64,000 nucleotides of DNA from JACCYJ01 sp038198775 (GTDB lineage: Bacteria; Actinomycetota; Actinomycetes; Propionibacteriales; Nocardioidaceae): assembly GCA_038198775.1 (NCBI GenBank), contig JBBPZV010000039.1:1-64000 (forward strand), read 5' to 3'. The position numbers were made by a program, and so were the translations under genes. This document shows positions 45,361 to 54,784 of the stretch, in pieces. The notes under the pieces were generated by a model, which had not been told where the DNA came from, made no database searches, and saw only the letters and a list, made by a program, of their open reading frames with translations. Positions within the stretch are counted from its first letter, which is position 1. Every line of letters begins with the position of its first letter.

Positions 45361-47043
45361 TCAGAAGCGAGCGGGCTCGCGGTACTCGCCCCAGACCTCC
45401 CGCAGCGCGTCGCAGATCTCGCCGAGCGTCGCCTCCGCGCGGGCAGCGTCCAGCATCGGCTCGAGCATGTTGTCGGTGCCACGGGCGGCAGCAGTCATGC
45501 GGTCCAGCGCGACGTCGACCGCGCGCTGGTCGCGCTCGCTGCGGCGGCGCTCCAACGCCGCCACCTGCTCGACCTCGACCTGGTGGGAGACCCGGAGGAT
45601 CTCGAGGTCGTCGGTCACCGAGCTCTTGTGGCAGTTGACCCCGACGATGCGCTTGTCGCCCTTTTCCAGCGCCACCTGATACTGGAAGGCCGCCTCGGCG
45701 ATCTCGGAGGAGAACCAGCCGTCCTCGATGCCGCGGAGGATGCCAGAGGTCATCGGCCCGATCGCATGCTCGGCCTGGTCGCCGCCACCCATGGCCAGGA
45801 TCTTGGTGAAGGTCTCCTCCGCCTCGGCCTCCAGCCTGTCGGTGAGCGCCTCGACGTACCACGAGCCGCCCAGCGGGTCGGCGACGTTGACCACCCCGGT
45901 CTCCTCCATCAGCACCTGCTGGGTGCGCATCGCGATCTCCGCGGCCCGCTCGGTCGGCAGCGCCAGCGTCTCGTCCAAGGCGTTGGTGTGCAGGGAGTTG
46001 GTCCCGCCGAGCACCGCGGCCAGGGCCTCGACGGCGGTGCGCACGACGTTGTTGTACGGCTGCTGCGCGGTGAGCGAGACACCTGCGGTCTGGGTGTGGA
46101 AGCGCAGCCACTGCGCCCGGGCGGTGGTTGCGCCGTAGACGTCGCGCATCCACCGCGCCCAGATCCGCCGGGCCGCCCGGAACTTCGCGATCTCCTCGAA
46201 GAAGTCGACGTGGGCATCGAAGAAGAACGACAGCCCCGGCGCGAACGTGTCGACGTCCAGCCCCCGGGACTGGCCGAGCTCGACGTAGCCGAAGCCGTCG
46301 GCGAGGGTGAAGGCGAGCTCCTGGGCTGCGGTCGAACCGGCCTCGCGAATGTGGTAGCCGCTGACCGACAGCGGTTTGTACGCCGGGATCCGCTCGGCGC
46401 AGTACTCCATCAGGTCACCGATCAGGCGCAGATGCGGCTCCGGGGGGAACAACCACTCCTTCTGCGCGATGTACTCCTTGAAGATGTCGGTCTGCAGGGT
46501 CCCATCGAGCCCGGCGATGTCGACCCCCTGCCGCTCGGCGGCGACGAGGTACATGCAGAAGATGGGAACCGCGGGTCCGGAGATCGTCATCGAGGTCGTC
46601 ACCGAGCCCAGCGGGATGTCGGCGAAGAGCTGCTCCATGTCCGCCGCCGTGTCGACCGCGACGCCGCAGTGGCCGACCTCTCCCAGCGCCCTGGCGTCGT
46701 CGGAGTCGCGGCCCATCAACGTCGGCATGTCGAACGCCACCGACAGCCCGCCGCCCCCGGAGCGCAGGATCATCTGGTAACGCTGGTTGGTCTGCTCGGC
46801 GCTGCCGAAGCCCGCGAACTGCCGGATCGTCCACGTCCGGCCGCGATAACCGGTGGTGTACAACCCACGGGTGAACGGGAACTCACCAGGCCACCCGATC
46901 CGGTCGAAGCCGTCGGTGTCCTTGTCGTCCGGCCCGTACACCGGGTCCACCCCGACGCCGGACAGCGTGGTGAAGTCGGCGTCGCGGACCCGCGAGGCCG
47001 CGTACCGCTGCTGCCAGCGCTCGCGTCCGGTGCGCTCGTCCAT
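45361..47043 (-). CDS. icmA: Acyl-CoA mutase large subunit, isobutyryl-CoA mutase type
   Basis: A 560-residue B12-dependent mutase large subunit without the C-terminal cobalamin-binding domain, so it needs a separate small subunit (not in this window). The start has a strong ribosome site (GGGGAGG). Substrate-determining positions read Phe76 in TIRQFAGFGSAEQTN and Gln194 in FKEYIAQKEWLFPP. Methylmalonyl-CoA mutases have Tyr and Arg there, isobutyryl-CoA mutases Phe and Gln. The sequence is otherwise very like streptomycete IcmA (HTQTAGVSLTAQQPYNNVVR, GGTNSLHTNALDETLALP). Expected reaction is isobutyryl-CoA to n-butyryl-CoA. It pairs functionally with meaB, ccr and etfAB in the window. Confidence 0.85.
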   Translation of the reverse strand: MDERTGRERWQQRYAASRVRDADFTTLSGVGVDPVYGPDDKDTDGFDRIGWPGEFPFTRGLYTTGYRGRTWTIRQFAGFGSAEQTNQRYQMILRSGGGGLSVAFDMPTLMGRDSDDARALGEVGHCGVAVDTAADMEQLFADIPLGSVTTSMTISGPAVPIFCMYLVAAERQGVDIAGLDGTLQTDIFKEYIAQKEWLFPPEPHLRLIGDLMEYCAERIPAYKPLSVSGYHIREAGSTAAQELAFTLADGFGYVELGQSRGLDVDTFAPGLSFFFDAHVDFFEEIAKFRAARRIWARWMRDVYGATTARAQWLRFHTQTAGVSLTAQQPYNNVVRTAVEALAAVLGGTNSLHTNALDETLALPTERAAEIAMRTQQVLMEETGVVNVADPLGGSWYVEALTDRLEAEAEETFTKILAMGGGDQAEHAIGPMTSGILRGIEDGWFSSEIAEAAFQYQVALEKGDKRIVGVNCHKSSVTDDLEILRVSHQVEVEQVAALERRRSERDQRAVDVALDRMTAAARGTDNMLEPMLDAARAEATLGEICDALREVWGEYREPARF

Positions 47044-47214
47044 GTCCTCCCCTTCCGTGGACCCTGGTCGAGATAGTAGGCGTCGAAGCCGACTCGCACC
47101 CGCTCCGGGCGGACCCGGGTTGCAGTCGTGCAACGATTTCGGCGAGCGCTCGGGTTCGCCTCGTCCGTGCTGTTGGCTGCCTGTCGAACCTGCCCGTGCC
47201 AGGTCGGAGGGACT

Positions 47215-48114
47215 GTGAGCACCGTCGCCACCGCAGCGCACCCGGCGGCACGCGCCCCCGGGCTCGGAGTTCGCTGCCGCGGAGTAGTCCACCTCTACCG
47301 CACCTTCGAGGGTCACGACGTGGTCGCCCTTCAGGGGGTGGATCTCGACATCGAGCCGGGTGAGCGGGTGGCGTTCCTGGGCCCGTCCGGATCGGGGAAG
47401 TCCACGCTGATGACCCTGCTCGGGGGGATCCAGCGTCCCTCGGCGGGCAAGATCTTCGTCGGTGAGGACGAGATCAGCCGGCTGAGCGAGGCCGCGGTGG
47501 CGCGGCTAAGGGCCCGGCGGGTGAGCACGATGCTCCAGGGCGCCACGCGCAACCTGCTGGGATACGCCACCGCCCGGCAGAACCTCACCTTCGCCAAGCT
47601 GGCCATGCGCCCGGCCGACCGGCGCCGTGCCCGAGACGACATGGAGCTGCTGGTACGCATGGGGCTGGAGAAGCAGGCCCGGCAGGTGGTGGCGACGATG
47701 TCCGGGGGCCAGCGGCAACGGTTGGCACTTGCCTGCGCCGTGGTGTCGAACCCGCAGCTGCTGCTTGCCGACGAACCCACCAGCCAGCTCGGCCACCGCG
47801 ACCGCGACGAGGTGCTCGCGCTGATCCACCGGCTCGGTGACAGCTACGGCACCACGATCGTGATCGTCACCCACCAGCCCGAGGTGGCCGACACCTTCCC
47901 CCGCACGGTCCGGATGCTCGGCGGCCGGGTCGGCTCGGAGGGCCGCGAGGGTGCCGAGTACGTCGTGGTCGGCAAGGACGGGGTCTTGCACCTGCCCGCC
48001 GAGGTGGCCCGGGAATGGCCGCCCGGCACGCTCGTCCGGGTCCAGCCGGAGCGGCGTGACCAGGTGCTGCTGACTCGGCCGTCCGGGGACGCCTCCGGGG
48101 ACGGGAGCCGGTGA
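47215..48114 (+). CDS. ABC transporter ATPase with C-terminal AbrB-like tail
   Basis: A 299-residue ATPase, first gene of a four-gene ABC unit. GTG 47215 has a good ribosome site (CGGAGGGA). Walker A is GPSGSGKST, the Q-loop is in VSTMLQGATRNLL, signature MSGGQRQRL, Walker B LLLADEPTS and H-loop THQ. The D-loop is unusual: SQLGHRDRDEV has Gly where Asp is expected. After about residue 230 comes a 70-residue tail, YVVVGKDGVLHLPAEVAREW then PPGTLVRVQPERRDQVLLTR, which resembles an AbrB/SpoVT swapped-hairpin unit. The stop overlaps the next ATPase gene. Confidence 0.88.
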   Translation: MSTVATAAHPAARAPGLGVRCRGVVHLYRTFEGHDVVALQGVDLDIEPGERVAFLGPSGSGKSTLMTLLGGIQRPSAGKIFVGEDEISRLSEAAVARLRARRVSTMLQGATRNLLGYATARQNLTFAKLAMRPADRRRARDDMELLVRMGLEKQARQVVATMSGGQRQRLALACAVVSNPQLLLADEPTSQLGHRDRDEVLALIHRLGDSYGTTIVIVTHQPEVADTFPRTVRMLGGRVGSEGREGAEYVVVGKDGVLHLPAEVAREWPPGTLVRVQPERRDQVLLTRPSGDASGDGSR

Positions 48115-48797
48115 TGGGATCGCTCACGCTCGTCGATGTCGAGGTCCTGGTCGGCGACCGGCCGATCCTGTCCGAGGTCAGCCTCGAGCTGCGCGCCGGT
48201 GAGGTGAGCGCGGTGGGAGGCCCGTCCGGCTCGGGCAAGACCACGCTGCTGTCGGTGGCGGGCGGGCTGCTGGCGCCGACTCGTGGCACCGCGTCCTTCG
48301 CCGGGCGCGACATGTGGGGTGGCGACGGTGACCCACGCCCCGAGGTGGCGTTCGTCCTGCAGGTGTACGGCCTGGTGCCGATCCTGTCGGCACGGGAGAA
48401 CGTGTCGGTGGCGCTGCGTGCCCGCGGGGTCCCGCCGGATGCCGCCGACGAGCGCGCGGACGCCGAGCTGACGCGCTTCCACGTGGGCGACCTCGGCGAC
48501 CGCCAGGTCGAGGAGCTGTCGGGGGGCCAGATGCAGCGGGTGGCGTGCGCGCGGGCCTTCGCCGTGGACGCCGCAATCCTTCTCGCCGACGAGCCCACCA
48601 GCGAGCTCGACGAGTACAACCGCGACTACGTGGTCTCCCAGCTGCACGCCGAGGCCGAACGCGGCGCGGTGGTGGTCGTGGCCAGCCACGACCCGGCCGT
48701 CGTGGACGCCGCCGACGCTCACGTGCTGCTCGACGACGGGCGCCTTAGCGACCACGTCGAGCCGCCCTCCCCGGCTCGCGCACCCGTCGGTTGGTAG
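48111..48797 (+). CDS. ABC transporter ATPase (MacB/LolD type)
   Basis: A 228-residue ATPase. Walker A is GGPSGSGKTTLL, the Q-loop Gln is in AFVLQVYGLVPILSARENV, signature LSGGQMQRVACARAF, Walker B ILLADEPTSELD, H-loop ASHD. Canonical catalytic residues are present, unlike the partner ATPase with a modified D-loop, so the two could form an asymmetric pair. The GTG start overlaps the preceding stop (GTGA); an ATG follows 3 bases later. Twelve bases separate it from the first permease. Confidence 0.9.
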   Translation: MMGSLTLVDVEVLVGDRPILSEVSLELRAGEVSAVGGPSGSGKTTLLSVAGGLLAPTRGTASFAGRDMWGGDGDPRPEVAFVLQVYGLVPILSARENVSVALRARGVPPDAADERADAELTRFHVGDLGDRQVEELSGGQMQRVACARAFAVDAAILLADEPTSELDEYNRDYVVSQLHAEAERGAVVVVASHDPAVVDAADAHVLLDDGRLSDHVEPPSPARAPVGW

Positions 48798-48809
48798 CAG
48801 GCGCCGACG

Positions 48810-51158
48810 GTGGTCACGCTGCGCGGTCTCCGAGCCCGAGCCAGCCAGTCCTTGGCGCTGTTCGCGATGGGCGTGCTGGCCGTCGCGGGGTGCGTCCTCG
48901 CGGTGTCGTACAGCGAGGCGACACACACCTCGACCGGGGCCGCCGGCGCGCTGCTGCTGCTCGGTGCGGTCGCCATCGCCTCGCAGGGCGCCGCATCGGT
49001 GCGTTCCCGGCGGGCCGAGATCGCGCTGGCACAGCTTCGGGGGCGCCGCGGCGTCGGGCTGCTCGCAGCGGCCGTCGGGGAGCCGGCGCTGATCCTGGTC
49101 GCGGCCGCCGCCCTGGGCACCGTCTCGGGGTGGCTGCTGGCCAAGGCCGCCGTCCACCGCTGGGTGGGCTCCGGGGTCGCCGCCGTCACAATGACGGCCA
49201 GCGACTGGGCAACCGCTGTCGCGATGCTGCTTGCCGGCGCCCTGGTCGTGGTCGCCGTGAGCTGGCGTACGGCCTTCGAACCGCTCGCCGGGAAGCTGGA
49301 CGCCACGGACCGGCCCCGGCCAGCGACGCCGGCCGGGACCTTCTTGGCGGTGCTGGTACTCGTCGGTGCCGGCGTGGCTGTCTACCAGGCTCGGTCGCTG
49401 GGCGCTCAGCGCGCAGACTGGGTCAGCTATCTCAGTCCGGCTGTCGTCGGGCTGGCGGCCGGACAGCTGGCGGTCTGGTCGGTCGCGATCGGCGCCGGGC
49501 TTGCGCTGCGGCTGCCACGGGTGAACCGTGGCGTCGGGTGGTTCCTGACGTTGCGGCGGCTGACCCGGCGCGACAACACCGCGAGCGCGCTGCGCATCGT
49601 GGTCGCAGCGGTCGTGGTGGCCGGCCTGGCCGGCAGCGGCTGGTTCGGGTCGAGCGGCTGGCGCGACCAGACCGCCCGAGTGGACATCGGTGGGCCGTTG
49701 GCGTTCGACGTTCCCGCCGGCGGCCTCGCGGCGTACCTCGCTTCGCACGACGTCGACCCGCAGGGCCGGTGGCTGATGGCGATCGTCGCCTCGCCACAAC
49801 CGTCCGGCCGCTCCAGTCGCGACGCCTTCGTCGACACCGGCCGCTGGAACCGCGTCGTCGGATCCTTCTACGCCGACACCCCGGTGGGCGGGGTCACCGG
49901 CCAGATCGGCGCCCTGTCTCCCGCCAGCGTGGTGCAGTACGCCACGGGAGACCGGGTCTCGGTGCGGCTCACCGCCGGTTCGGTGCGCCGGGCCTGGCCC
50001 CGCGCCTTGCTCCGGCGGGTGAGCGGCTTCACACCCTACGACTTCGCCGCACTGAGATTCACGATCGGGTACGTCGACGGCCGGGGCGACCAGCACCAGC
50101 TCCGGCTGCCCGAGGGGCAGACCGACTACCCCGACCCGGTGCGGGCGGGAGTCGTCGGGTACACGGCGCACGCCCCCGCCTGCGCCCGCCGGTGCGCGGT
50201 CACCAGCGTGTCCGTCCAGGGCAAGACCGAGCACCCGCTCCGGGTCACCGAGATGTCGTTCGGTGACCTGCGGCTGATCCCGGCCGGCCCGGGAGGTCCG
50301 AGCGCGGCGGCCGACACCCGGGCCGTGCGCAGCGAAGTCTCGGGCAACGGCCTCGCGCTGTCACTGACCGACCCGAACCACGCCCGCCAGCTGCTCGAAT
50401 GGCGACCGGAAGCCGCGCCCGTGCTGACCACCCCCGGGCTCCGGCTGGCCCACTCGCACGGCCAGCCCGTGGCGCACGGGGTGGACGGGGCTCCCCACCC
50501 GGTGCGCGTCGCCGGCCAGGTTGCGGCGCTCCCCGTTCTCGGCCGCGCCGGGCTGCTGCTGGACCTGGGCGAGGCGCTGCGTGGCGCCGGTGCCCAGATC
50601 CCGCAGTCGCAGACCTCGATTCTCGCCCGGGCGGACACCCCGGCCTCCGTCGTCGATCGGCTGCGCGCCACCGGGATCGTCGAAGCCGAGCGCACCTACC
50701 CGCAGGCGCTTGCCGCCGTAGAGCGCAGTACGGCCGCGGAGGGGACCCGGCTGTTCGCGATCGTGGCGGTCTTCGGGCTGCTCATCGCCGCGGTGAGCAC
50801 CGCCTCGGGCGTCCTCGAGCAACGCCGACTCCGACGCGACGAGGCAGCGTCGCTGCGGGTCGTCGGGGTGGGGACCGGAGTCGTCGCGACGGCGTACCGC
50901 AGGGAGGCCTTCGCGCTCGGAGCCGGGGTGGCGGTCGTCGGCGGGCTGATGCTGTGGCTCGCCTGCCGACTCCTGCTCGGCGTGCTCCCGCTGGTGCACC
51001 CCGGCGAGTTCGGCCTGCTCTTCGACGCCGCCCCGCCGCTGACCATCGTGGCCGGGCTCGCCGTGGCCGCGGGCGCCTTCGTGGCGCTGACGGTCTACCT
51101 CGGCCTTTCCGCAGTCGCCCGCACCTCACCGCCCAGCCTGCTGCGGGAGGACCGGTGA
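48810..51158 (+). CDS. Large FtsX/MacB-like ABC permease
   Basis: A 782-residue membrane protein with about eight to ten hydrophobic segments, five or so in the first 250 residues (LFAMGVLAVAGCVLAVSY, GALLLLGAVAIAS, ALILVAAAALGTVSGWLLA), and three at the C-terminus. A long extracytoplasmic region of about 370 residues lies between. The FtsX-like C-terminal core contains FAIVAVFGLLIAAVSTASGV, RRDEAASLRVVGVGTGVV and LTVYLGLSAVARTSPPSLLR. Such permeases usually transmit force to envelope proteins or extract lipophilic substrates rather than import solutes. Confidence 0.87.
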   Translation: MVTLRGLRARASQSLALFAMGVLAVAGCVLAVSYSEATHTSTGAAGALLLLGAVAIASQGAASVRSRRAEIALAQLRGRRGVGLLAAAVGEPALILVAAAALGTVSGWLLAKAAVHRWVGSGVAAVTMTASDWATAVAMLLAGALVVVAVSWRTAFEPLAGKLDATDRPRPATPAGTFLAVLVLVGAGVAVYQARSLGAQRADWVSYLSPAVVGLAAGQLAVWSVAIGAGLALRLPRVNRGVGWFLTLRRLTRRDNTASALRIVVAAVVVAGLAGSGWFGSSGWRDQTARVDIGGPLAFDVPAGGLAAYLASHDVDPQGRWLMAIVASPQPSGRSSRDAFVDTGRWNRVVGSFYADTPVGGVTGQIGALSPASVVQYATGDRVSVRLTAGSVRRAWPRALLRRVSGFTPYDFAALRFTIGYVDGRGDQHQLRLPEGQTDYPDPVRAGVVGYTAHAPACARRCAVTSVSVQGKTEHPLRVTEMSFGDLRLIPAGPGGPSAAADTRAVRSEVSGNGLALSLTDPNHARQLLEWRPEAAPVLTTPGLRLAHSHGQPVAHGVDGAPHPVRVAGQVAALPVLGRAGLLLDLGEALRGAGAQIPQSQTSILARADTPASVVDRLRATGIVEAERTYPQALAAVERSTAAEGTRLFAIVAVFGLLIAAVSTASGVLEQRRLRRDEAASLRVVGVGTGVVATAYRREAFALGAGVAVVGGLMLWLACRLLLGVLPLVHPGEFGLLFDAAPPLTIVAGLAVAAGAFVALTVYLGLSAVARTSPPSLLREDR

Positions 51159-54100
51159 GGGGTTGGCTCGCGGACATCGCCGCGTTGCTGGCAACCGGCC
51201 TGCGGGGGATGCGGGCACGCCGGCTGCTCACTGTGGGTTCGGTGCTGGTGGCCGCCCTCGCGATCGCTGCGGCCGTCGTGGGGCCGATGTACCAGTCCGC
51301 GTCGGCGGCGTCGTTCGTCGTCACCAAGCTCCGGGCGGAGCCCGACTACATCACCGGCGTGACGCTCGACTACACCCGCCAGTCGCGACTCGGCAGCGCC
51401 GACGTCTACGCTCAGGCCAGGTCCGCGGTGGCGGGCACCGCGCCGCGCGGCTTCGAGCGACCCGCGCTCTCGTTGTGGAGCACCCGACTCGCCGTGCCGT
51501 CCATCTCGGACGTGCCGGGCGGCCGGACCCAGGCGCGGCTGGTCACGGCGCCCGGGTCGTGCCAGCAGCTGCTGGTCTCGGGCCGCTGCCCGCAGCGGCC
51601 CGGAGAGATCCTGCTGCTGCGCTCCGATGCCGACTACACCAACCTCGGCCCCGGTGACCAGGTCATGGCCGACACGCTGTCGCAGGCGCTGACCGTGGTC
51701 GGGACCTATCGGCTACCAACCGGTGGGAACGGGCTGTTCGACGCCGCGCGCTTCGCCAGCGTGCTGCCGCAGCCGACGGGGATGGGCTACACCGCCTACG
51801 CCCCCGCGCCGTTCGTCGCCGCCCGCTCGACGCTGGCCGGCCTCCCCGCCGGTAGCTGGCTTGTCCGGATGGACTACCGGCTGCCGGTGCCGGCGTCGAC
51901 CTCGGTCGGCGATCTCCAGGCGGCGGCCGCCGAGGTGTCGCGGTTGCCCGGTGTGCTGCGCTCGGCGAAAACGACCGGATCCCTCAGCCCCGAGCTCGGA
52001 AACGCCCTGAAGGCAGTCGTACGCGAGGTGGACGCGCGGCGAGCCACGGCCCAGCAGACGGTGGCGCCGGCGGTGGCCTCGCTCGTCCTGGTGGCGCTGG
52101 TGCTGCTGGTCAGACTGCTGTCCGCGGCCACCGACCTGCGACGTCCGGAGCTCGCCCTTGCCTCCCTGCGCGGGGTCGACCGGCGCCTGCTCTGGACGCT
52201 CGCTTTGGTCGAGCCGGTGCTGATCATCGCTGTGGCCGTGCCGGTCGGTGCGGCGGGAGGCTACCTCGCCGGGCGCGAGCTCGCGGCCACGTGGCTGGTG
52301 CGGGGGCTCCCGGCCCGGCTCGGGCCCACCAGTTTGTGGTGGGCCGCCGTCGTGCTCGTTGCCAGCGTGGTCGTTGCGGTGATCGCCGTCCGGGCCGCCG
52401 TCCGGGAGCCCCTCAGCGTCCAGATCGCAGCGGTCCGCCGTCCCGCGGCATCGAGCCGATGGATGCTGGTGACCCGGGCGGCGTTGTTTGCCGCGACCGT
52501 GGCGGCGCTCGCCGTGACGTGGTCGGCGGGGGGCCAGTCCGACCCCAACGTCCTCGACCTGCTGCTGCCGATCCTGCTCGCCCTCAGCGCCGGACAGCTG
52601 CTGACGTACGCCGCTGCCTTGGCCGCCCGGTGGTGGGCGAGACGTTCGGCTTCCCACCGGGGGACCGCAGGGTACGTCGCGGCCCGCACCATCGCCCGGC
52701 GCCGGGAGGGCACCTGGGTCATCCTGCCGCTGACGGCGGCGCTCGCCATCTCGGTCTTCGGCGCCGGCATCTACTCCGCTGCGGGTGCGTGGCGGGCCAG
52801 CGACGCCGCCACCATGGTGGGGGCCGACGCCGCGTACCGCGCCAACACGTCGCTGTCCCAAGCGGTCGCCCTGACCCACCAGCTCGACCCCTTCGGGCGG
52901 TGGCTGATGGCCACCGGGGTGGATGACGACATCCTCGAGCCCAAGGTCATCCTCGACGCGCCGCGGCTGGCCAGGGTCGCCGCCTGGCCGAGCACGTGGA
53001 CCCCGGGGGTCACGGCCGACCAGGTGGGTGCGGAGCTGTCCCCGGGGCGCCCGCCGCTGACCCTGACCGGGCACCGGCTGGCGCTGACCGTCACCAACTC
53101 CGTCGCCGGAGACGCACCACGGCTGCTGCTCGACGTCGACATCCTCACCCCGAAGCGGGAGGTGAGCCATGTCTACATCGGCTCCTACCCGAGGGGCACC
53201 GCCACCCGGAGCGCGACCATGCCCTGCGCCGGCGGCTGCTCGGTCACAGGTCTCGGCATCAGCGCACCCAGCACCTCCGGCGCGGTCATGCGTGGAACGC
53301 TGACGATCGGTACCGCCCGTGTCGACGGTTCACCGCTGCCCTACTTCGCCCGCATCGGGTGGCGTGGGATGACGAACCCGGCGTACGTGTACGGCGGTCC
53401 GGTGGTGCAGCGCGCCCAGGTCGTCGGGTCGTCGCTGCGGGTCGAGCTGGACTCCGCCGGGAACCAGGTCGTCGCCACGCTGAAGAGCACGGACCTGCCA
53501 CCGGCCACACCGGTCCTCCTCGGGACCGCCGCCCGGGCAGTGTCCAGGGACACCAAAAGCGTGGTGCAACCGGTCGGGACCACCGAGTCGATGCCGTTCC
53601 TGGGACCGATCGGGTGGCTCACCGACTACACCGCCTACATCCGTTACAACACCCAGGTGGGCCCGGCGACGCGGGTCTACATCCTGGCCAGATCCGACAC
53701 TCCGGCATCGGTCCTGGACCAGCTCGCGGCCCATGGCATCAACGAGCGGTCAACGTTGGCCCAGGCGCGCAGCACCCTTGACCAGGACCCGTACGCGCTC
53801 GCCCTCAACCTCTACCTCGTCGTCACCGGCATCGTGATCCTGCTGGCCCTGGCCAGCCTGGTGGTGAACACGGCGGTGCAGCTACCGGCCCGCCGCCGAG
53901 ACGCGGCCTCGTTGCGGGTCGTGGGTGTGCGCCGCCGCTCCATCCTCGCTGCCGCGACCAGCGAGTTCACCGCCGTGCTCAGCACGGCTGCGGTCGCCGG
54001 CATCCTCGCCGGTGCGCTCGCGGAGTACGTCGTGGTCCGCACGATCACGTTGGGGTACGCCGACAGCCTGTTCACTCCCCGCGTGCTGCCCACGCTGGAC

Positions 54101-54223
54101 GCGGGGTCGCTGGCGAAGCTGTCGGCCGAAGTGCTGGTGGCGCTGCTCGCGCTGGCCGTCGTGCTCGGCGGCTTGACGATCCGCGGGGCGCACGCGGCAA
54201 CACTGCGGGAGTCCGCGACCTGA
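51155..54223 (+). CDS. Very large FtsX/MacB-like ABC permease
   Basis: A 1022-residue permease. A membrane segment near residues 25-45 (LLTVGSVLVAALAIAAAVVG) is followed by an extracytoplasmic domain, a central cluster of membrane segments (about 295-550; TVAPAVASLVLVALVLLVRL, EPVLIIAVAVPVGAAGGYLA), a second large extracytoplasmic domain and a C-terminal FtsX block (ALNLYLVVTGIVILLALASL, RRRDAASLRVVGVRRRSIL). The two-domain design means it carries two extracytoplasmic modules. GTG start overlaps the preceding stop. Export of lipid-like or peptide cargo is inference; no substrate-binding lipoprotein gene is adjacent. Confidence 0.87.
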   Translation: MRGWLADIAALLATGLRGMRARRLLTVGSVLVAALAIAAAVVGPMYQSASAASFVVTKLRAEPDYITGVTLDYTRQSRLGSADVYAQARSAVAGTAPRGFERPALSLWSTRLAVPSISDVPGGRTQARLVTAPGSCQQLLVSGRCPQRPGEILLLRSDADYTNLGPGDQVMADTLSQALTVVGTYRLPTGGNGLFDAARFASVLPQPTGMGYTAYAPAPFVAARSTLAGLPAGSWLVRMDYRLPVPASTSVGDLQAAAAEVSRLPGVLRSAKTTGSLSPELGNALKAVVREVDARRATAQQTVAPAVASLVLVALVLLVRLLSAATDLRRPELALASLRGVDRRLLWTLALVEPVLIIAVAVPVGAAGGYLAGRELAATWLVRGLPARLGPTSLWWAAVVLVASVVVAVIAVRAAVREPLSVQIAAVRRPAASSRWMLVTRAALFAATVAALAVTWSAGGQSDPNVLDLLLPILLALSAGQLLTYAAALAARWWARRSASHRGTAGYVAARTIARRREGTWVILPLTAALAISVFGAGIYSAAGAWRASDAATMVGADAAYRANTSLSQAVALTHQLDPFGRWLMATGVDDDILEPKVILDAPRLARVAAWPSTWTPGVTADQVGAELSPGRPPLTLTGHRLALTVTNSVAGDAPRLLLDVDILTPKREVSHVYIGSYPRGTATRSATMPCAGGCSVTGLGISAPSTSGAVMRGTLTIGTARVDGSPLPYFARIGWRGMTNPAYVYGGPVVQRAQVVGSSLRVELDSAGNQVVATLKSTDLPPATPVLLGTAARAVSRDTKSVVQPVGTTESMPFLGPIGWLTDYTAYIRYNTQVGPATRVYILARSDTPASVLDQLAAHGINERSTLAQARSTLDQDPYALALNLYLVVTGIVILLALASLVVNTAVQLPARRRDAASLRVVGVRRRSILAAATSEFTAVLSTAAVAGILAGALAEYVVVRTITLGYADSLFTPRVLPTLDAGSLAKLSAEVLVALLALAVVLGGLTIRGAHAATLRESAT

Positions 54224-54234
54224 GCGGCGAGGCT

Positions 54235-54774
54235 CTAGCCCGGGGGGCGCACCTTGCGCGGTCCCCGCAGACCCAAGCGCTGGACGACCCGCTGGATCGT
54301 CAGGTCACGGGCGTTCGGATGGCCGACGTAGCGGATGTCACGGAGTCCCTGCTGCTGGGCGGCCGACTCGAAGACGAGGTGGCCATAGCCGAGCAGGCGA
54401 CCCAGCGCCGGCTGCTCGACGGTGATGTCGAGGATGCGTGACATCGGCATCGTCGCGATGCTGCGGGAGACGACGCCGCGGATCCGGAACACCCGCATGT
54501 TGGTGACGACGAAGCGGTCCATGTGAGCGCTCAGCGCGGACCAGCCTGCGTGCACCAGCAGCGCAAACACGGTCAGGAGCAGCAGCCAGCCGACCGAGAC
54601 CGGGCCGAACAAGAACGCCACGAACACTCCGGCTACGGCCACCACCTCCAGCAGCGGTCGCAGATAGACGACCCAGTGGTGGGCCACCTCGTCGATGACG
54701 ACCTCGCCCTCCTCCACGAGCAGGTGGCGCGCGACCTGCTGGTAGGGCACCAGCGACCACAGCCAGCCGAGCAT
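54235..54774 (-). CDS. PH-domain (bPH2/YdbS-like) membrane protein
   Basis: A 179-residue protein with two adjacent membrane segments (LEVVAVAGVFVAFLFGPVSV and GWLLLLTVFALLVHAGW) followed by a bacterial PH-like domain: MDRFVVTNMRVFRIRGVVS, SRSIATMPMSRILDITVEQP, LLGYGHLVFESAAQQQGL. The Met-Arg-Val-x-R and IxTMPMSRI features are typical. It lies 11 bases after the small membrane protein gene and convergent with the large permease. Role unknown. Confidence 0.88.
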   Translation of the reverse strand: MLGWLWSLVPYQQVARHLLVEEGEVVIDEVAHHWVVYLRPLLEVVAVAGVFVAFLFGPVSVGWLLLLTVFALLVHAGWSALSAHMDRFVVTNMRVFRIRGVVSRSIATMPMSRILDITVEQPALGRLLGYGHLVFESAAQQQGLRDIRYVGHPNARDLTIQRVVQRLGLRGPRKVRPPG

Positions 54775-54784
54775 CGTGACCCGC

